36,218 nt of DNA, taken from IMG/VR virus record IMGVR_UViG_3300042868_002254, positions 1-36,218 of that record, one strand, 5' to 3'. The position numbers and the translations under genes are program-made. The stretch is from a virus. Position 1 is the stretch's first letter; the number at the start of each line of letters is the position of its first letter. Shown here one piece after another: positions 16,145 to 26,400 of this stretch. The notes under the pieces were generated by a model, which saw only the letters and a list, made by a program, of their open reading frames with translations, was not told the DNA's origin and made no database searches.

Positions 16145-16824
16145 TGCAAAATATTCCAGCAGTAGCAAGTGATCCACTAGTACTGTATAACGCAGAATTT
16201 GTAAAATTAACAATATACAATGACGTTGCAAATACATCAAACGTTACTATTCATACATTCAGTAGTGCTTATAAGACTGAAACTATTAGTGGACAAACAT
16301 ATACTCCGTTAGGTGGACTATTAGCCGTTGGCGTTCAACAGCGTGACATTCGTGCTACTTCAGCAGATACAAGTTTAAGCTTAAGTGGCATCGATGGTAA
16401 TAACATTCAATTAGTGTTAGCTGAAAAAGTAAAAGGTAGTAAGTTAGAAATTATACGTGGTTTTTATAACGCTAATGGTATATTGACAAGCAATGCTGCC
16501 AGATTTACAGGTATTGTAACAAGCTATAACATTAGTGAAGATATGGACACATTAGGTGATAGTGATAACTTTACAGTGACTATTAATGCAAGTAGCTTTA
16601 AAGCAGTATTAGAAAATCGTATTGCAGGTAGAAAAACTAATCCACAGAGTTGGACTTATTTTAATGCTACAGACAGTAGTATGAATAACATTTATAGCAT
16701 CTCGGATCAAAACTTTGATTTTGGTAAAACACCACTAAGAAAAGCGGCAACTGTTAGTCAAGCACAAGTGGAGTCAACACAAACAACTGAAAGCTTTAAT
16801 TCAACTGACGGCGGCGGACCTTAA
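16144..16824 (+). CDS. Tail tip/baseplate hub-like protein (gpL or DUF2163-like)
   Basis: 226 aa from ATG 16144, which overlaps the previous stop; a longer frame from 16126 is inside the upstream gene. The middle resembles hub-like tail proteins (LSLSGIDGNNIQLVLAEKV...LEIIRGFYN), and the late block AGRKTNPQSWTYFNATDSSMNN resembles a conserved motif in phage tail-tip proteins. Probably part of the ring between the distal tail protein and the tip attachment protein. Confidence 0.6.
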   Translation: MQNIPAVASDPLVLYNAEFVKLTIYNDVANTSNVTIHTFSSAYKTETISGQTYTPLGGLLAVGVQQRDIRATSADTSLSLSGIDGNNIQLVLAEKVKGSKLEIIRGFYNANGILTSNAARFTGIVTSYNISEDMDTLGDSDNFTVTINASSFKAVLENRIAGRKTNPQSWTYFNATDSSMNNIYSISDQNFDFGKTPLRKAATVSQAQVESTQTTESFNSTDGGGP

Positions 16825-16827
16825 CAA

Positions 16828-17280
16828 ATGAAAATAAGACAAGCAAATAAATTTGATTTACCTAATGTGTTAGATATGTTGCGTAATTTTCGCAGTAACA
16901 CTCCTATTGAAATGATGCGTGAATGCAATAATGAAGAATACATTAGCAAGCTGTTTCATCATATTATTTTAGGCGGCGGAGTTGCATTGATAGCAGAAGA
17001 TAAAAATACTGCTGGCATGATAATTGGCGTGAAGGATCAAAACATATGGGATCCAAATTTAAAAGTATTACGTGAATTAGTGTATTGGGTAGAACCACAG
17101 TATCGCGGTTCTACTGCAGGATATAAGCTATTGTTACAATACAATAAATTAGCGCAAGAGTTAGTTAATGAAAACAAAATTAATATGTACACAATGACTA
17201 AAATGATTAACAGTCCTGATTTAGATTTTACTAAATTTGGTTATAAAAAGACTGAAGAAGTCTGGGTAGCAGGAGTATAA
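16828..17280 (+). CDS. GNAT-family N-acetyltransferase
   Basis: 150 aa with the GNAT order: N-terminal beta-alpha (MKIRQANKFDLPNVLDML), core strand (LRELVYWVEPQYRG) and the acetyl-CoA loop-helix region RGSTAGYKLLLQYNKLAQ, then a late strand FTKFGYKKTEEVWV. The motif resembles the usual Q/RxxGxG/A pyrophosphate loop with an S and T in place of some glycines. The substrate is unknown. Such genes occur within the tail-tip block of several phages, where they may modify a tail protein or a host factor. It is flush with both neighbours. Confidence 0.75.
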   Translation: MKIRQANKFDLPNVLDMLRNFRSNTPIEMMRECNNEEYISKLFHHIILGGGVALIAEDKNTAGMIIGVKDQNIWDPNLKVLRELVYWVEPQYRGSTAGYKLLLQYNKLAQELVNENKINMYTMTKMINSPDLDFTKFGYKKTEEVWVAGV

Positions 17281-17281
17281 T

Positions 17282-18295
17282 ATGGCAATTTTTACAGCTA
17301 TAGCGGCAACAGTATCAGCGGCAGTTGGTGGTGGAATCTTTGGTGCAATCGCAGGTTTTGCCGCAAGAACATTATTGACAATTGGTATTACTAAATTAAT
17401 TGGTAATCGTGCAGGCACAAGCGGGGCTGGTACACAAGACACTGGCGCAAGGATTCAATTGCCTCCAGCAAGCAATAACAAAGTGCCTGTCGTATATGGT
17501 AAAGCTTATGTTGCTCCAATTATAACAGATGCTAAGATTAGTGAAGACCAACGTACTATGTGGTATTGTTGCACATTAGCTGAAGTTACTGATACTGGTA
17601 GTTATACATTTGGTGATATCTATTACGAAGGTAAGCGTGTTGTATTTGATGGTACTGATACAAGTAAAGTAGTGCAGTTAGTTACAAATAGCGATCCAGC
17701 ACAAATTGACGACAAGATTAGTGGTCAACTGTATATGTGGAAATTTCCTAATGGTTCTAGTAGTGGTATCAGTACTGGAGGTGCAAATGCAATTACATTG
17801 TTAAGTGACGCTAGTATACCTGCTGATTTGCGTTGGAATAGTGCATTGTACACAACTGGTGGTCAATCAGCGCAAATGTCAAACTTAGCGTTTATTATAG
17901 TTAAAGTAATATACAATGACAATGCAGGAACTACATCCTTGAAACAAATGAACGTTGAACTAACTAACAGTTTGGATGAGCCTGGTTCTGTTATAAAAGA
18001 TTATCTACAAAATGTAAGATATGGTTGCGCTATTCCTATCGCTCAAATTGACACTGCTAGTTTAACTGCACTAGATGTTTATTCAGCAGAACAGATTACA
18101 TATACACCTGTTGGTGGCGGCAGTGCTACACAAGATAGATATAAAATCAATGGACCTATCAATACAGGTCAAAACTGTTTAACTAACTTACAACAGTTAG
18201 TTGATGATTGTGATAGTTGGTTACAGTACAATGAATTGACTGGTCAGTGGAAAGTGGTTATCAATAAAGAATTTGATGGCGCTATAACATATTAG
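17282..18295 (+). CDS. Tail tip attachment protein, N-terminal part (gpJ-like)
   Basis: 337 aa. A hydrophobic, Gly/Ala-rich N-terminus (about residues 3-45) precedes PVVYGKAYVAPIITDAKISED, as in lambda J-related tip proteins that carry the tail assembly gpI-like segment at their start. The end (NELTGQWKVVINKEFDGA) is typical of the middle of such proteins, not of a C-terminus, and the reading frame stops at TAG 18293-18295. The natural continuation is found in the -1 frame (see the next gene). It is therefore either half of a split gene or the result of one missing base. Confidence 0.7.
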   Translation: MAIFTAIAATVSAAVGGGIFGAIAGFAARTLLTIGITKLIGNRAGTSGAGTQDTGARIQLPPASNNKVPVVYGKAYVAPIITDAKISEDQRTMWYCCTLAEVTDTGSYTFGDIYYEGKRVVFDGTDTSKVVQLVTNSDPAQIDDKISGQLYMWKFPNGSSSGISTGGANAITLLSDASIPADLRWNSALYTTGGQSAQMSNLAFIIVKVIYNDNAGTTSLKQMNVELTNSLDEPGSVIKDYLQNVRYGCAIPIAQIDTASLTALDVYSAEQITYTPVGGGSATQDRYKINGPINTGQNCLTNLQQLVDDCDSWLQYNELTGQWKVVINKEFDGAITY

Positions 18296-18297
18296 AA

Positions 18298-19839
18298 GTG
18301 CAATATCCTAACAATGTAGTGAAGGATCAAACTGACTATGCAACATTTAAGTTAGTTGATTATGCGCCTGAAGTAATGAGTCCTAACGAACCAGAAAATA
18401 TATTGACTGTGCAGTATGGACAAGTTAATAATTACATTCAATCTGTATATCTAGGTCAGCGCAGATTATTACAGAGTAGAGAAGATTTAGTTATTGATTT
18501 TACATTAGACTATAGCGGCATACAAATTGAAGCTGGTGATGTTATTACAGTTAAGTTTGAACCATATGGTTGGGATGTAATGAACAGTGGCGAAGGTAAA
18601 CTATTCCGTGTATCACAGGTACAAGAAGCAAAGATTGATGATGGCACATTGGGCGTAAAGATATCAGCATTTGAATACAATGCTACAATCTATGCTGATA
18701 ATCCAATTCAAGATTTTGTTGCCGCAGACAATACAGGTTTAACTGATCCAAACATATTAGGAAGACCTGACGCACCTACTATTGCAAATGTTGTATTAGC
18801 TAACAGTGGTGCAGTCGCATCATTTAGTATGACTAGCTCTGTGCCTAATGTTGGTAGTATTACTATGTTTGATTTTAACTTAGGCAATAGTAGCAATGTT
18901 GAAACACATAAATTATACACTACACTACAAAGTGGCGCTGGTGCTCCTTTTACTGCAGGTGAAACATTAACGATTACAGTTAACGATCAAAAAGTAGGAA
19001 CGTATTATGGTAGTGTAACTGCTCGTACAACCACTAGTGGCGTACAGTCTTATAGTTCAGGTGCATTTAACTGGGTTGCTGGATTACAAGCAAATAGCGT
19101 AACTGGTGGTGCTAATGGGGCAATTCAAAGTAATACAATTACAAATACTAACATATTACCATTAGCTATTCTTGGTGGTAGTCTCGCAAATGCTACAGTT
19201 ACGTATAGAAGCATGGCTGCAAATTCAGGAGCGCAAGCACCAATTGCATCTACAGGATATGACGTACAGCCAAATACAGGTCCGCCTTTAATACTTCCAA
19301 TTAATATCACTGGAGCAAATTTATTAAACACTGTTCCAGTATATATTGATGGCACGACTGTAGGTTTAAGTGATTATTTGCCATACTATAGTGGAACTGC
19401 TAGTACAGCCGATGGTTACGCTAACAATAGTACAGGGCAATTTACACCATGGGGCACAGCTTATGCCGAAAGAGATAATGGTGACTTAGATTGGTATTCT
19501 TTTATCGGCACAACAACAGGCAATATTATTTTTCCATCAGGAACACAATATATTCAAAAACTAAATGCTCAATTTGTTTCCGATGCAGATACAGCAATAC
19601 AAGTTGCATTTTGGGTACGTTTTACAACAGATGGACCAAATGCAGTTTCTACAAATGATGAATTTATAACAACAATTAATTTACAGGCGGATGTTCCTTA
19701 TGTACATAATGAAGAAGTTACAATTCAAAATCAGGGCGGAGACGTAGATAAAACAGGATATGTTATTAGAAACATGGTTTCCGGTAGTCGTGTTTATATA
19801 ACTAGAGCACAGTATAAAACATTCCAATACTTAACATAA
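18298..19839 (+). CDS. Tail tip attachment protein, C-terminal part (gpJ-like)
   Basis: 513 aa if started at GTG 18298. The frame is open from 18277 and reads YNILEVQYPNN into this ORF, which joins smoothly to the preceding gene by a -1 shift. The body has SREDLVIDFTLDYSGIQIEAGDVI split over two strands and FRVSQVQEAKIDDGTLGVKI, typical of J-like tip proteins, then fibronectin-like beta regions and a C-terminal domain of unknown type. No ribosome site is visible before the GTG. The stop codon overlaps the late-promoter-like box at 19836. Confidence 0.7.
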   Translation: MQYPNNVVKDQTDYATFKLVDYAPEVMSPNEPENILTVQYGQVNNYIQSVYLGQRRLLQSREDLVIDFTLDYSGIQIEAGDVITVKFEPYGWDVMNSGEGKLFRVSQVQEAKIDDGTLGVKISAFEYNATIYADNPIQDFVAADNTGLTDPNILGRPDAPTIANVVLANSGAVASFSMTSSVPNVGSITMFDFNLGNSSNVETHKLYTTLQSGAGAPFTAGETLTITVNDQKVGTYYGSVTARTTTSGVQSYSSGAFNWVAGLQANSVTGGANGAIQSNTITNTNILPLAILGGSLANATVTYRSMAANSGAQAPIASTGYDVQPNTGPPLILPINITGANLLNTVPVYIDGTTVGLSDYLPYYSGTASTADGYANNSTGQFTPWGTAYAERDNGDLDWYSFIGTTTGNIIFPSGTQYIQKLNAQFVSDADTAIQVAFWVRFTTDGPNAVSTNDEFITTINLQADVPYVHNEEVTIQNQGGDVDKTGYVIRNMVSGSRVYITRAQYKTFQYLT

Positions 19840-19847
19840 ATACAATA
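19836..19847 (+). promoter_or_regulatory. Late-promoter-like box ATAAATACAATA before fibre cassette 1
   Basis: Core 19836-19843, including the TAA stop of the tail tip gene. ATG 19861 follows about 13 nt later, with AAGGAAA between. Confidence 0.65.
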
Positions 19848-19860
19848 TAAGGAAAAGAAA

Positions 19861-20346
19861 ATGAGTTTATTATTAAACGGATCAAAGACGATCACAATCG
19901 CTGGCACAGAGATGCAATGTATAGAGATATACACAGGAGAAGCGTATACTTTTCCTTTTCAGTTTACTGACAGCGTAGGTAATGCAATCAATACTACTAG
20001 TTGGACATTGGGCACTGGCGTAAAATACTATGTTGCTGATAACATTGTGTATAATGCTGACATACCAACAGAAATTGTAGTAGGTAACTTATCATTAACT
20101 GGTAACACATACACTGGTGGTAATTTAACAGCGGCTTTCACTACTCCTGCAACTGGCACTGGTTATTTGTATATACCAGCAGACTTAACTGGTGCTACTG
20201 GTGGTGGTCCAACAATAACACTAGCTAACAGTGCGGCAAATACAAACATTGCTGTTGTTACATTAACTGTAACACGAACTGACGCATTAAGTACAAGAGT
20301 AAGTATAAGTAAAGAACCAATTGGAATGATTGTGAGATATCAATAA
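19861..20346 (+). CDS. Fibre adaptor protein, cassette 1
   Basis: 161 aa, beta-rich, starting with an Ig-like-looking section (YTGEAYTFPFQFTDSVGNAI) and ending ISKEPIGMIVRYQ. It is paired with a fibre gene through a TAATG overlap and has its own promoter-like box. The same arrangement recurs at 22621-27277, where another beta protein precedes another fibre. I infer an adaptor that links the fibre to the tail tip; the sequence is not recognised. Confidence 0.5.
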   Translation: MSLLLNGSKTITIAGTEMQCIEIYTGEAYTFPFQFTDSVGNAINTTSWTLGTGVKYYVADNIVYNADIPTEIVVGNLSLTGNTYTGGNLTAAFTTPATGTGYLYIPADLTGATGGGPTITLANSAANTNIAVVTLTVTRTDALSTRVSISKEPIGMIVRYQ

Positions 20347-22538
20347 TGTCTGACGTAAACTTAAATTTTGTTGTTGAGAATAACAACATTGGGTTTACAG
20401 TTGAACCCAACGACATAACATTTACGCCAACTGATATTCAATTAACTTTTAATACAAGCAGTCAATTGAATGCAGGTGGTAGTAATACGCAACTACAATA
20501 CAACAATGGTAGTTTATTAGCAGGTATTCCAACTGCAACATACAATGGTAGCAATTTATCATTAGGTAATGTTGGCAACGTAAAAATTACTGGTGGTGTT
20601 AATGGTTATGTATTACAAACTGATGGCACTGGTAATTTAGATTGGGCTGCCGCAGGCGGAGGTGGAGGCAATGGTACTCCTGGTGGAAGTAACACACAAA
20701 TACAATATAATGATAGTGGTGCATTTGGTGGTAATGCAGGATTTACATTTAATGAAATAACTGGTAATGTAGCAGTGCCCGGAAGTTTAAGTGTAGTTGG
20801 TAATATATTTGGTAATGTTCAAACTGCTAATTTTGCAAGTTTTTCTAATGTTGCTAATTTTGCTAATACGGCAAATGCAGTAGCTGGTGCTAATGTAAGT
20901 GGTCAAGTAGCTTTTGCAAATGTGGCAAACAACGTAGCAGGTGCTAACGTGTCAGGACAAGTTGCCAATGCATTAATTGCGGGCACTGTGTATACTAATG
21001 CACAGCCTAACATAACAAGCCTAGGAACATTAACTAGTGTAAGTGTATCGGGTAATATTACTAGTGGAAATGCTAATTTAGGAAATCTTGCAATTGCTAA
21101 TTTCTTCAGTGGCGATGGATCATTGTTATCTAATGTTAATGGTAGTAATGTCAGCAATGTAGCTAACGCAAACTACGCGGCTTTTGCAGGTAATGTAGTC
21201 AATGCATCTCAGCCAAATATTACTAGTCTTGGTATATTAAGTAGTCTGTCAGTTTCTGGTAATGCTAATCTTGGCAATGTTAGGGCGAATGCAATTACAT
21301 TATTAAGCACCAATGTTCAATTAGGAGCTAGTTCTTCTGCCGGTGGAAATTCTGCAATAGCTATTGGCAATACTGCAAATGCTAGTGGAACCAATGCTAT
21401 CGCAATTGGTAACAGTGCATCAAGCGCAGGAGTTAATGGTATTGCAATTGGCTATGGTGCAAAGGCAATTAATCAAGAAACAATTAGTATTGGATTTCAA
21501 GCAGGTCAAGGTGCTGATGCACGCCGTGCAGTTTTTATTGGTTATCAGGCAGGCAATAGTGGTAATGCTTCAATATCTGGAGAAATTGGTGCAGTTGGCA
21601 TCGGCTCATTTAGTGCCACAGCATCAAGTGATGGTGCTGTAGCTGTAGGATATTTGGCTGCAAATGGTAAGCAAGATTATCAAGCTGTAGCTGTAGGTTA
21701 CAGTGCCGGCATTAGACAAGCAAATTATGCTGTTGCAATTGGTTCACTTGCCGGATATGGAAATAATGGTGCTAACACACAAGGCGCAAATTCAATTGCA
21801 ATTGGTTATACAGCTGGATATAACATATCACACGCTAATACAATTATTATAAATGGGTCTGGCCAACAACTTGATAGTACTCAAGCAAATAGTTTATTTG
21901 TTAAACCAATCAGAAATACACCAACTGCAAACTATATATTTTACGAGCCAACTACAGGAGAAATTTCATACAGTACTGTTCCGCCTGGATCAGCCAATGC
22001 CGCTGGCTTACCAACACAAATTCAGTTTAATACTGCAAATGCATTAAATGCATCTGCAAATTTAACTTTTGATACAGCTACTAATAATTTAGTAGTGACT
22101 GGAAATATAGTTGGTACTTTACTATCTGCTACTGGAAATATATCTGCTACTGGAACTGTAACCGGTAATGTAATTACTGGAAATATATTACGTGGACCAT
22201 ATAGTAATGGTACAAGTAATATTAATATTCCCTCTGCTAATGGTAATATTGGTTTCAGTGCAAACGGTCAAGCTAATTTATTTCTTATTCGTAATGACGG
22301 TATTATTGTTGCTGATACTGATGATTTTTATGTCACCAAGGCAAACGCTGTTATTCATACAGTATATATACAGTCTGTTGCTAAAACAGTATCACAATTG
22401 GGAGCCGCATCAATACATGAAGGCGCAAGATCATATGTTACCGATGCTACATCTACTACTTTTGGTAGTAATGCTATAGGCGGCGGCTCTTTTAAGATGC
22501 CTGTTTGGTGTGACGGCAGTAACTGGCGTATTGGTTAA
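20346..22538 (+). CDS. Tail fibre 1 with YadA-like head repeats
   Basis: 730 aa. N-terminal anchor (about 1-60), then VAGANVSGQVA-type repeats shared with fibre 2 (about 155-310), then a run of YadA/Hia head repeats (about 334-505; SAIAIGNTA, NAIAIGNSA, NGIAIGYGA, NSIAIGYTA), which form trimeric left-handed beta-rolls in bacterial adhesins. The C-terminal domain ends SYVTDATSTTFGS...VWCDGSNWRIG, a type common at the tip of marine phage fibres. Probably a trimeric receptor-binding fibre. Confidence 0.8.
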   Translation: MSDVNLNFVVENNNIGFTVEPNDITFTPTDIQLTFNTSSQLNAGGSNTQLQYNNGSLLAGIPTATYNGSNLSLGNVGNVKITGGVNGYVLQTDGTGNLDWAAAGGGGGNGTPGGSNTQIQYNDSGAFGGNAGFTFNEITGNVAVPGSLSVVGNIFGNVQTANFASFSNVANFANTANAVAGANVSGQVAFANVANNVAGANVSGQVANALIAGTVYTNAQPNITSLGTLTSVSVSGNITSGNANLGNLAIANFFSGDGSLLSNVNGSNVSNVANANYAAFAGNVVNASQPNITSLGILSSLSVSGNANLGNVRANAITLLSTNVQLGASSSAGGNSAIAIGNTANASGTNAIAIGNSASSAGVNGIAIGYGAKAINQETISIGFQAGQGADARRAVFIGYQAGNSGNASISGEIGAVGIGSFSATASSDGAVAVGYLAANGKQDYQAVAVGYSAGIRQANYAVAIGSLAGYGNNGANTQGANSIAIGYTAGYNISHANTIIINGSGQQLDSTQANSLFVKPIRNTPTANYIFYEPTTGEISYSTVPPGSANAAGLPTQIQFNTANALNASANLTFDTATNNLVVTGNIVGTLLSATGNISATGTVTGNVITGNILRGPYSNGTSNINIPSANGNIGFSANGQANLFLIRNDGIIVADTDDFYVTKANAVIHTVYIQSVAKTVSQLGAASIHEGARSYVTDATSTTFGSNAIGGGSFKMPVWCDGSNWRIG

Positions 22539-22541
22539 AGC

Positions 22542-22591
22542 ATAAATACTATATCACATACACGAACTACCGCGAGTCAGTAGTAGTTCGT
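22542..22591 (+). promoter_or_regulatory. Late-promoter-like box ATAAATACTAT with a 5' leader hairpin
   Basis: Core 22542-22549, the closest match in the window to the T4 late consensus. About 13 nt downstream of the box is a 9-bp perfect stem ACGAACTAC / GTAGTTCGT (22562-22570 with 22583-22591), so the transcript would begin with a stable hairpin. This may protect the messenger for fibre cassette 2. AAAGGAAAA precedes ATG 22621. Confidence 0.65.
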
Positions 22592-22620
22592 CAAAATGCG
22601 AGACAGCAAAGGAAAACATT

Positions 22621-23406
22621 ATGGCAAAGTTTGCCCAAAATACACTCAACCAAGTCGCGGGCTTTGATGCTCAAATACTTGCACAAAACTTAATATACAA
22701 TCAAAAAGATTTCTGGAACTTTGAATGGTCAACAATTACTAGTTATACTAGTGGTTGGCAGACTGGTACAACACCAGTAGACTTAACTGGTGCAGTAATT
22801 GATGCACAAATTATTCGCAGAGAAATCACAGACTTTCACGATAGTCGTACTGGACTAGACTTTCAGATTCACGACTATCCTATTGTGCCACTGATTACGG
22901 CAGTCACGGCTACAGCTACAAGCACAAACGTGTTAACATGTACAAGTACTGCCGATATGTTTGTTGGTATGCCAGTAAGATTCACTGGTGTAGTGTTTGG
23001 TAATGTTGTAATTAACACAACATACTATGTTAAAGAAATCATAACAAGCACAACATTCACAATCAGTGATACACGTGGAGCGGCGCCAACATACACAGTT
23101 GGATCTGTATTTGCATTGACTACAGCAAGTGGCACAATGAACATGGTTCGTGTTTCACCTAGTCCAATCAATCTTACAATTACAAATGTAGTAAATGCGG
23201 CAGGCACATTTACATTAAGCTTTGATGATGCTACATGGGCAGTCATTGCAGGTGATCCAGAACTAGATATTGGTGCAACAGAACCAGCTTGCTTTACTGG
23301 TAGAATTAAGATTAGCTTCCCTGCAGTTGGAACTCAACCAGCATATGATGAAGCAGTATTTTTACTGTTCTTAGTTAACAGTGATGGAGTTGTAAATTAT
23401 GGCTAA
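22621..23406 (+). CDS. Fibre adaptor protein, cassette 2
   Basis: 261 aa, nearly all beta. The section DLTGAVIDAQIIRREI resembles the Ig-like N-terminal domain of baseplate upper (BppU-like) proteins, in which a DLTGA strand leads to a Q(I/V)R strand. The second half has repeated TNV/TTS-rich strands. It overlaps the start of the 1292-aa fibre by eight bases, the same pairing as in cassette 1, and likely connects the fibre to the tail. Confidence 0.55.
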   Translation: MAKFAQNTLNQVAGFDAQILAQNLIYNQKDFWNFEWSTITSYTSGWQTGTTPVDLTGAVIDAQIIRREITDFHDSRTGLDFQIHDYPIVPLITAVTATATSTNVLTCTSTADMFVGMPVRFTGVVFGNVVINTTYYVKEIITSTTFTISDTRGAAPTYTVGSVFALTTASGTMNMVRVSPSPINLTITNVVNAAGTFTLSFDDATWAVIAGDPELDIGATEPACFTGRIKISFPAVGTQPAYDEAVFLLFLVNSDGVVNYG

Positions 23407-26400
23407 TCAAATCATTGTAACACAAAGTGGTAATGTTCAAGTTAGTATTGAACCTACACCAAATGTACAAGTTCAAATCAGTCGTGCGGCAATCGGTACT
23501 GTAAGTAATGTACCAACTGCTAACTTTGCAAACTATGCGGCAAATGTAACAAGCAGTAGTCAACCAAACATCACAAGTCTTGGTACATTAGTTAACTTAA
23601 CAAGTGCAGGTAACATAACAGCACCATTCTTTATTGGTAACATAATTGGTAATGTCAGTGGTAACATTGTTGTTCCTGGTACTAACACAAGCGTACTTTA
23701 TAATAACGCGGGGATTGCTGGTGCCAGCGATGCCTTTCAATTCAATCAAGCAAGCAACACAGTTACAATCACTGGTAATTTGTCAGCAACAAACATTAGT
23801 GCTAATGGTGCAGGACTATCTAGTATCACTGGTGCAAACGTCACAGGACAAGTAGGTTATGCGGGTGTTGCTAATAGTGTTAGTGGTAGTAATGTGTCTG
23901 GCGCAGTTAGTTACGCCACAACAGCGAATGCAGTCGCAGGTGCCAATGTATCTGGACAGGTAGCATATGCGGCTGTAGCAAACAGTGTAGCAGGTAGTAA
24001 CGTTAGTGGAGCAGTAGCTTATGCTACAACAGCTAATAGTGTAGCAGGTGCAAACGTGTCAGGTCAAGTAAGTTATGCAGCCGTAGCAAATAGCGTTAGT
24101 GTTGGTAACGTGTCAGGTATTGGTAACATTTCTACAATCAATATTGACGGTAATCTTGGTAATGTGTTGTATGGTAATGGTGTCTTTGCCGCAGTTATTG
24201 CACCTACTAGTGTTGCTAATGCAAACTATGCAAACTTTGCTGGTACAGCATTCAGTGTATCAGGTAGTAACGTAAGTGGTGCAGTAGCAAATGCAACTTA
24301 TGCAAATAACGCAGGTAACGCCACAATTGCTAACTCAGCAAATAGCGTAGCAGTAGCTAATGTATCAGGTATTGGTAACATTGCAACTGTAAACTTAGAT
24401 GGCAATGCAAGTAACATTCTTTATGGTAACGGCGTCTTTGCAACTACACCTATAATTAGTAATGTAGCAAATGCTAACTACGCAAACTTTGCAGGTACTG
24501 CATATTCAGTAAGTGGCGCAAACGTTAGTGGTGAAGTAGCAAATGCTAACTACGCTAGTTTTGCAAACGTAGCAAGTATAGCAAACAGTGTAGCAGGTGC
24601 TAATGTCAGTGGAGAAGTCGCTAATGCCAATTATGCAAGTTTTGCTAATATTGCCGCATCAGCTAATAGTGTTGCAGTCGCTAATGTAAGTGGTATAGGT
24701 AACATCGCAGTACTTAACTTAGATGGTTCTAGTTCAAATGTATTGTTTGGAAATGGTGTGTTTGCTCCTGAATCTACAAGCATAGCAAATGCTAACTACG
24801 CAAATTTTGCTGGGCAAGTAGTTGACGCTACACAAAGTAATATTACACAAGTTGGCACATTAGTTAGTTTAGCAGTAACTGGTAATGTATCAGCAAATGC
24901 ATATCAACTAACAACAACTCCAGGTACATTATCACCAGCAACGGGTCAAATGGTATGGGACACAGCAAGTAATACGGTAAGTCTAGGCATGTTGAATGGC
25001 GTAACTCAACAGATTGGTTTAGAGAGTTATGTATTAGTTAAAGCAAGTGCAACTATCACTGATGGACAAGTTGTTATGTTTACTGGCGCAAATGGTAATC
25101 ATGTTCAGGCTGCTCCAGCAGATACAACAAGTGTTGGCTTTAGACCAGAGTATATTATAGGTGTCGCTACACAAAGTATTGCTACAAACGATTTTGGCTA
25201 TATCACAGTATTTGGTATTGTACATGGCTTAAACACTAATGCGTTTAACGTTGGTGACATACTATGGGTAGATAACACTACACCAGGTGCACTAACAGCA
25301 ACAAGACCGTCTGATCCTAACTTTCAAATTGAAGTTGCGGCTGTAACTAAAAAATCAAGTGGTGATGGTCATTTACAAGTTCGTGTTACATTTTTTAACA
25401 GCATTAATGAATTAACTGATGTTACAATTACAACACCAACTGCAGGTCAAGCACTTGTTTATAATGCAAGCAACTTATGGGTCAATGGTGTTCCTGCATA
25501 TGCTAACACAGCTAACTCAGTAGCAGTAGCAAACGTATCCGGTATCGGTAACATTGCAACTATCAACTTAACAGGTAGTTCAAGCAACGTGTTATATGGC
25601 AACGGTGTATTTGCACCAGAAAGTCAAACAGGTAATGCAAACTTTGCAAGTTATGCAGGTAACGTAACAGTTAATGCACAAAGTAACATTACAAGCTTAG
25701 GTAACTTAGTTTCATTGACTGTACGTGATAGCAACACTAGCAATCCAATCACACAATTTATTCCTACAGGTAATACTATTGGTACAGCTACATTTGGTAA
25801 CACAATGTTGCGTATTGACAACTTCACTGACTTGGGTAATGCAAACGGTGTACAAAACATATCGTTTGTTAAGAGTCGCGGTAATAGTACAACTCCTGCG
25901 GCAACTGCAAACAATGATGTTGCAATGCGTGTTGCAAGTTATGTTTATAACGGTAATGCTTATCCTAAAGTTGGTCAAATGCAATTTATTGCCGCACAAG
26001 CAGCCAACGCAAACTTACAATTAGCTAATACAGCATGGACTGCTGGTCAGTTCCAAGTGCAAGTTGGTAACCCATATGGTAGTGTTGCGAATGCTAACGC
26101 TAACACAAACTTTAACACATTAACATACAATCAAAACGGTACACTTGTATTGTTCAATGGTACTAATACTGGTGGTGTGGCCGCCCCAGCAATTAACGTA
26201 ATCAGTTATGGTATCGCCGCAAACGGCGTAGGTGTTACAACACCTTGGTTCAGTCAACGTGCTAGAGGTAACCGTGATAGCAACGTTGCAGTTGCAACTG
26301 GTGATAATTTAGGTATTATTGGATGGCAAGGTTACAACGGTAACGCTTTCTTCAGCACACGCTATGCATCCATAAACGCTAACGTAAACACAAGTCATGG

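Noticed and set aside
23839-24780. Regular repeats that could be taken for a CRISPR array
   Set aside because: They are in-frame coding repeats of a fibre protein with degenerate units and no unique spacers.
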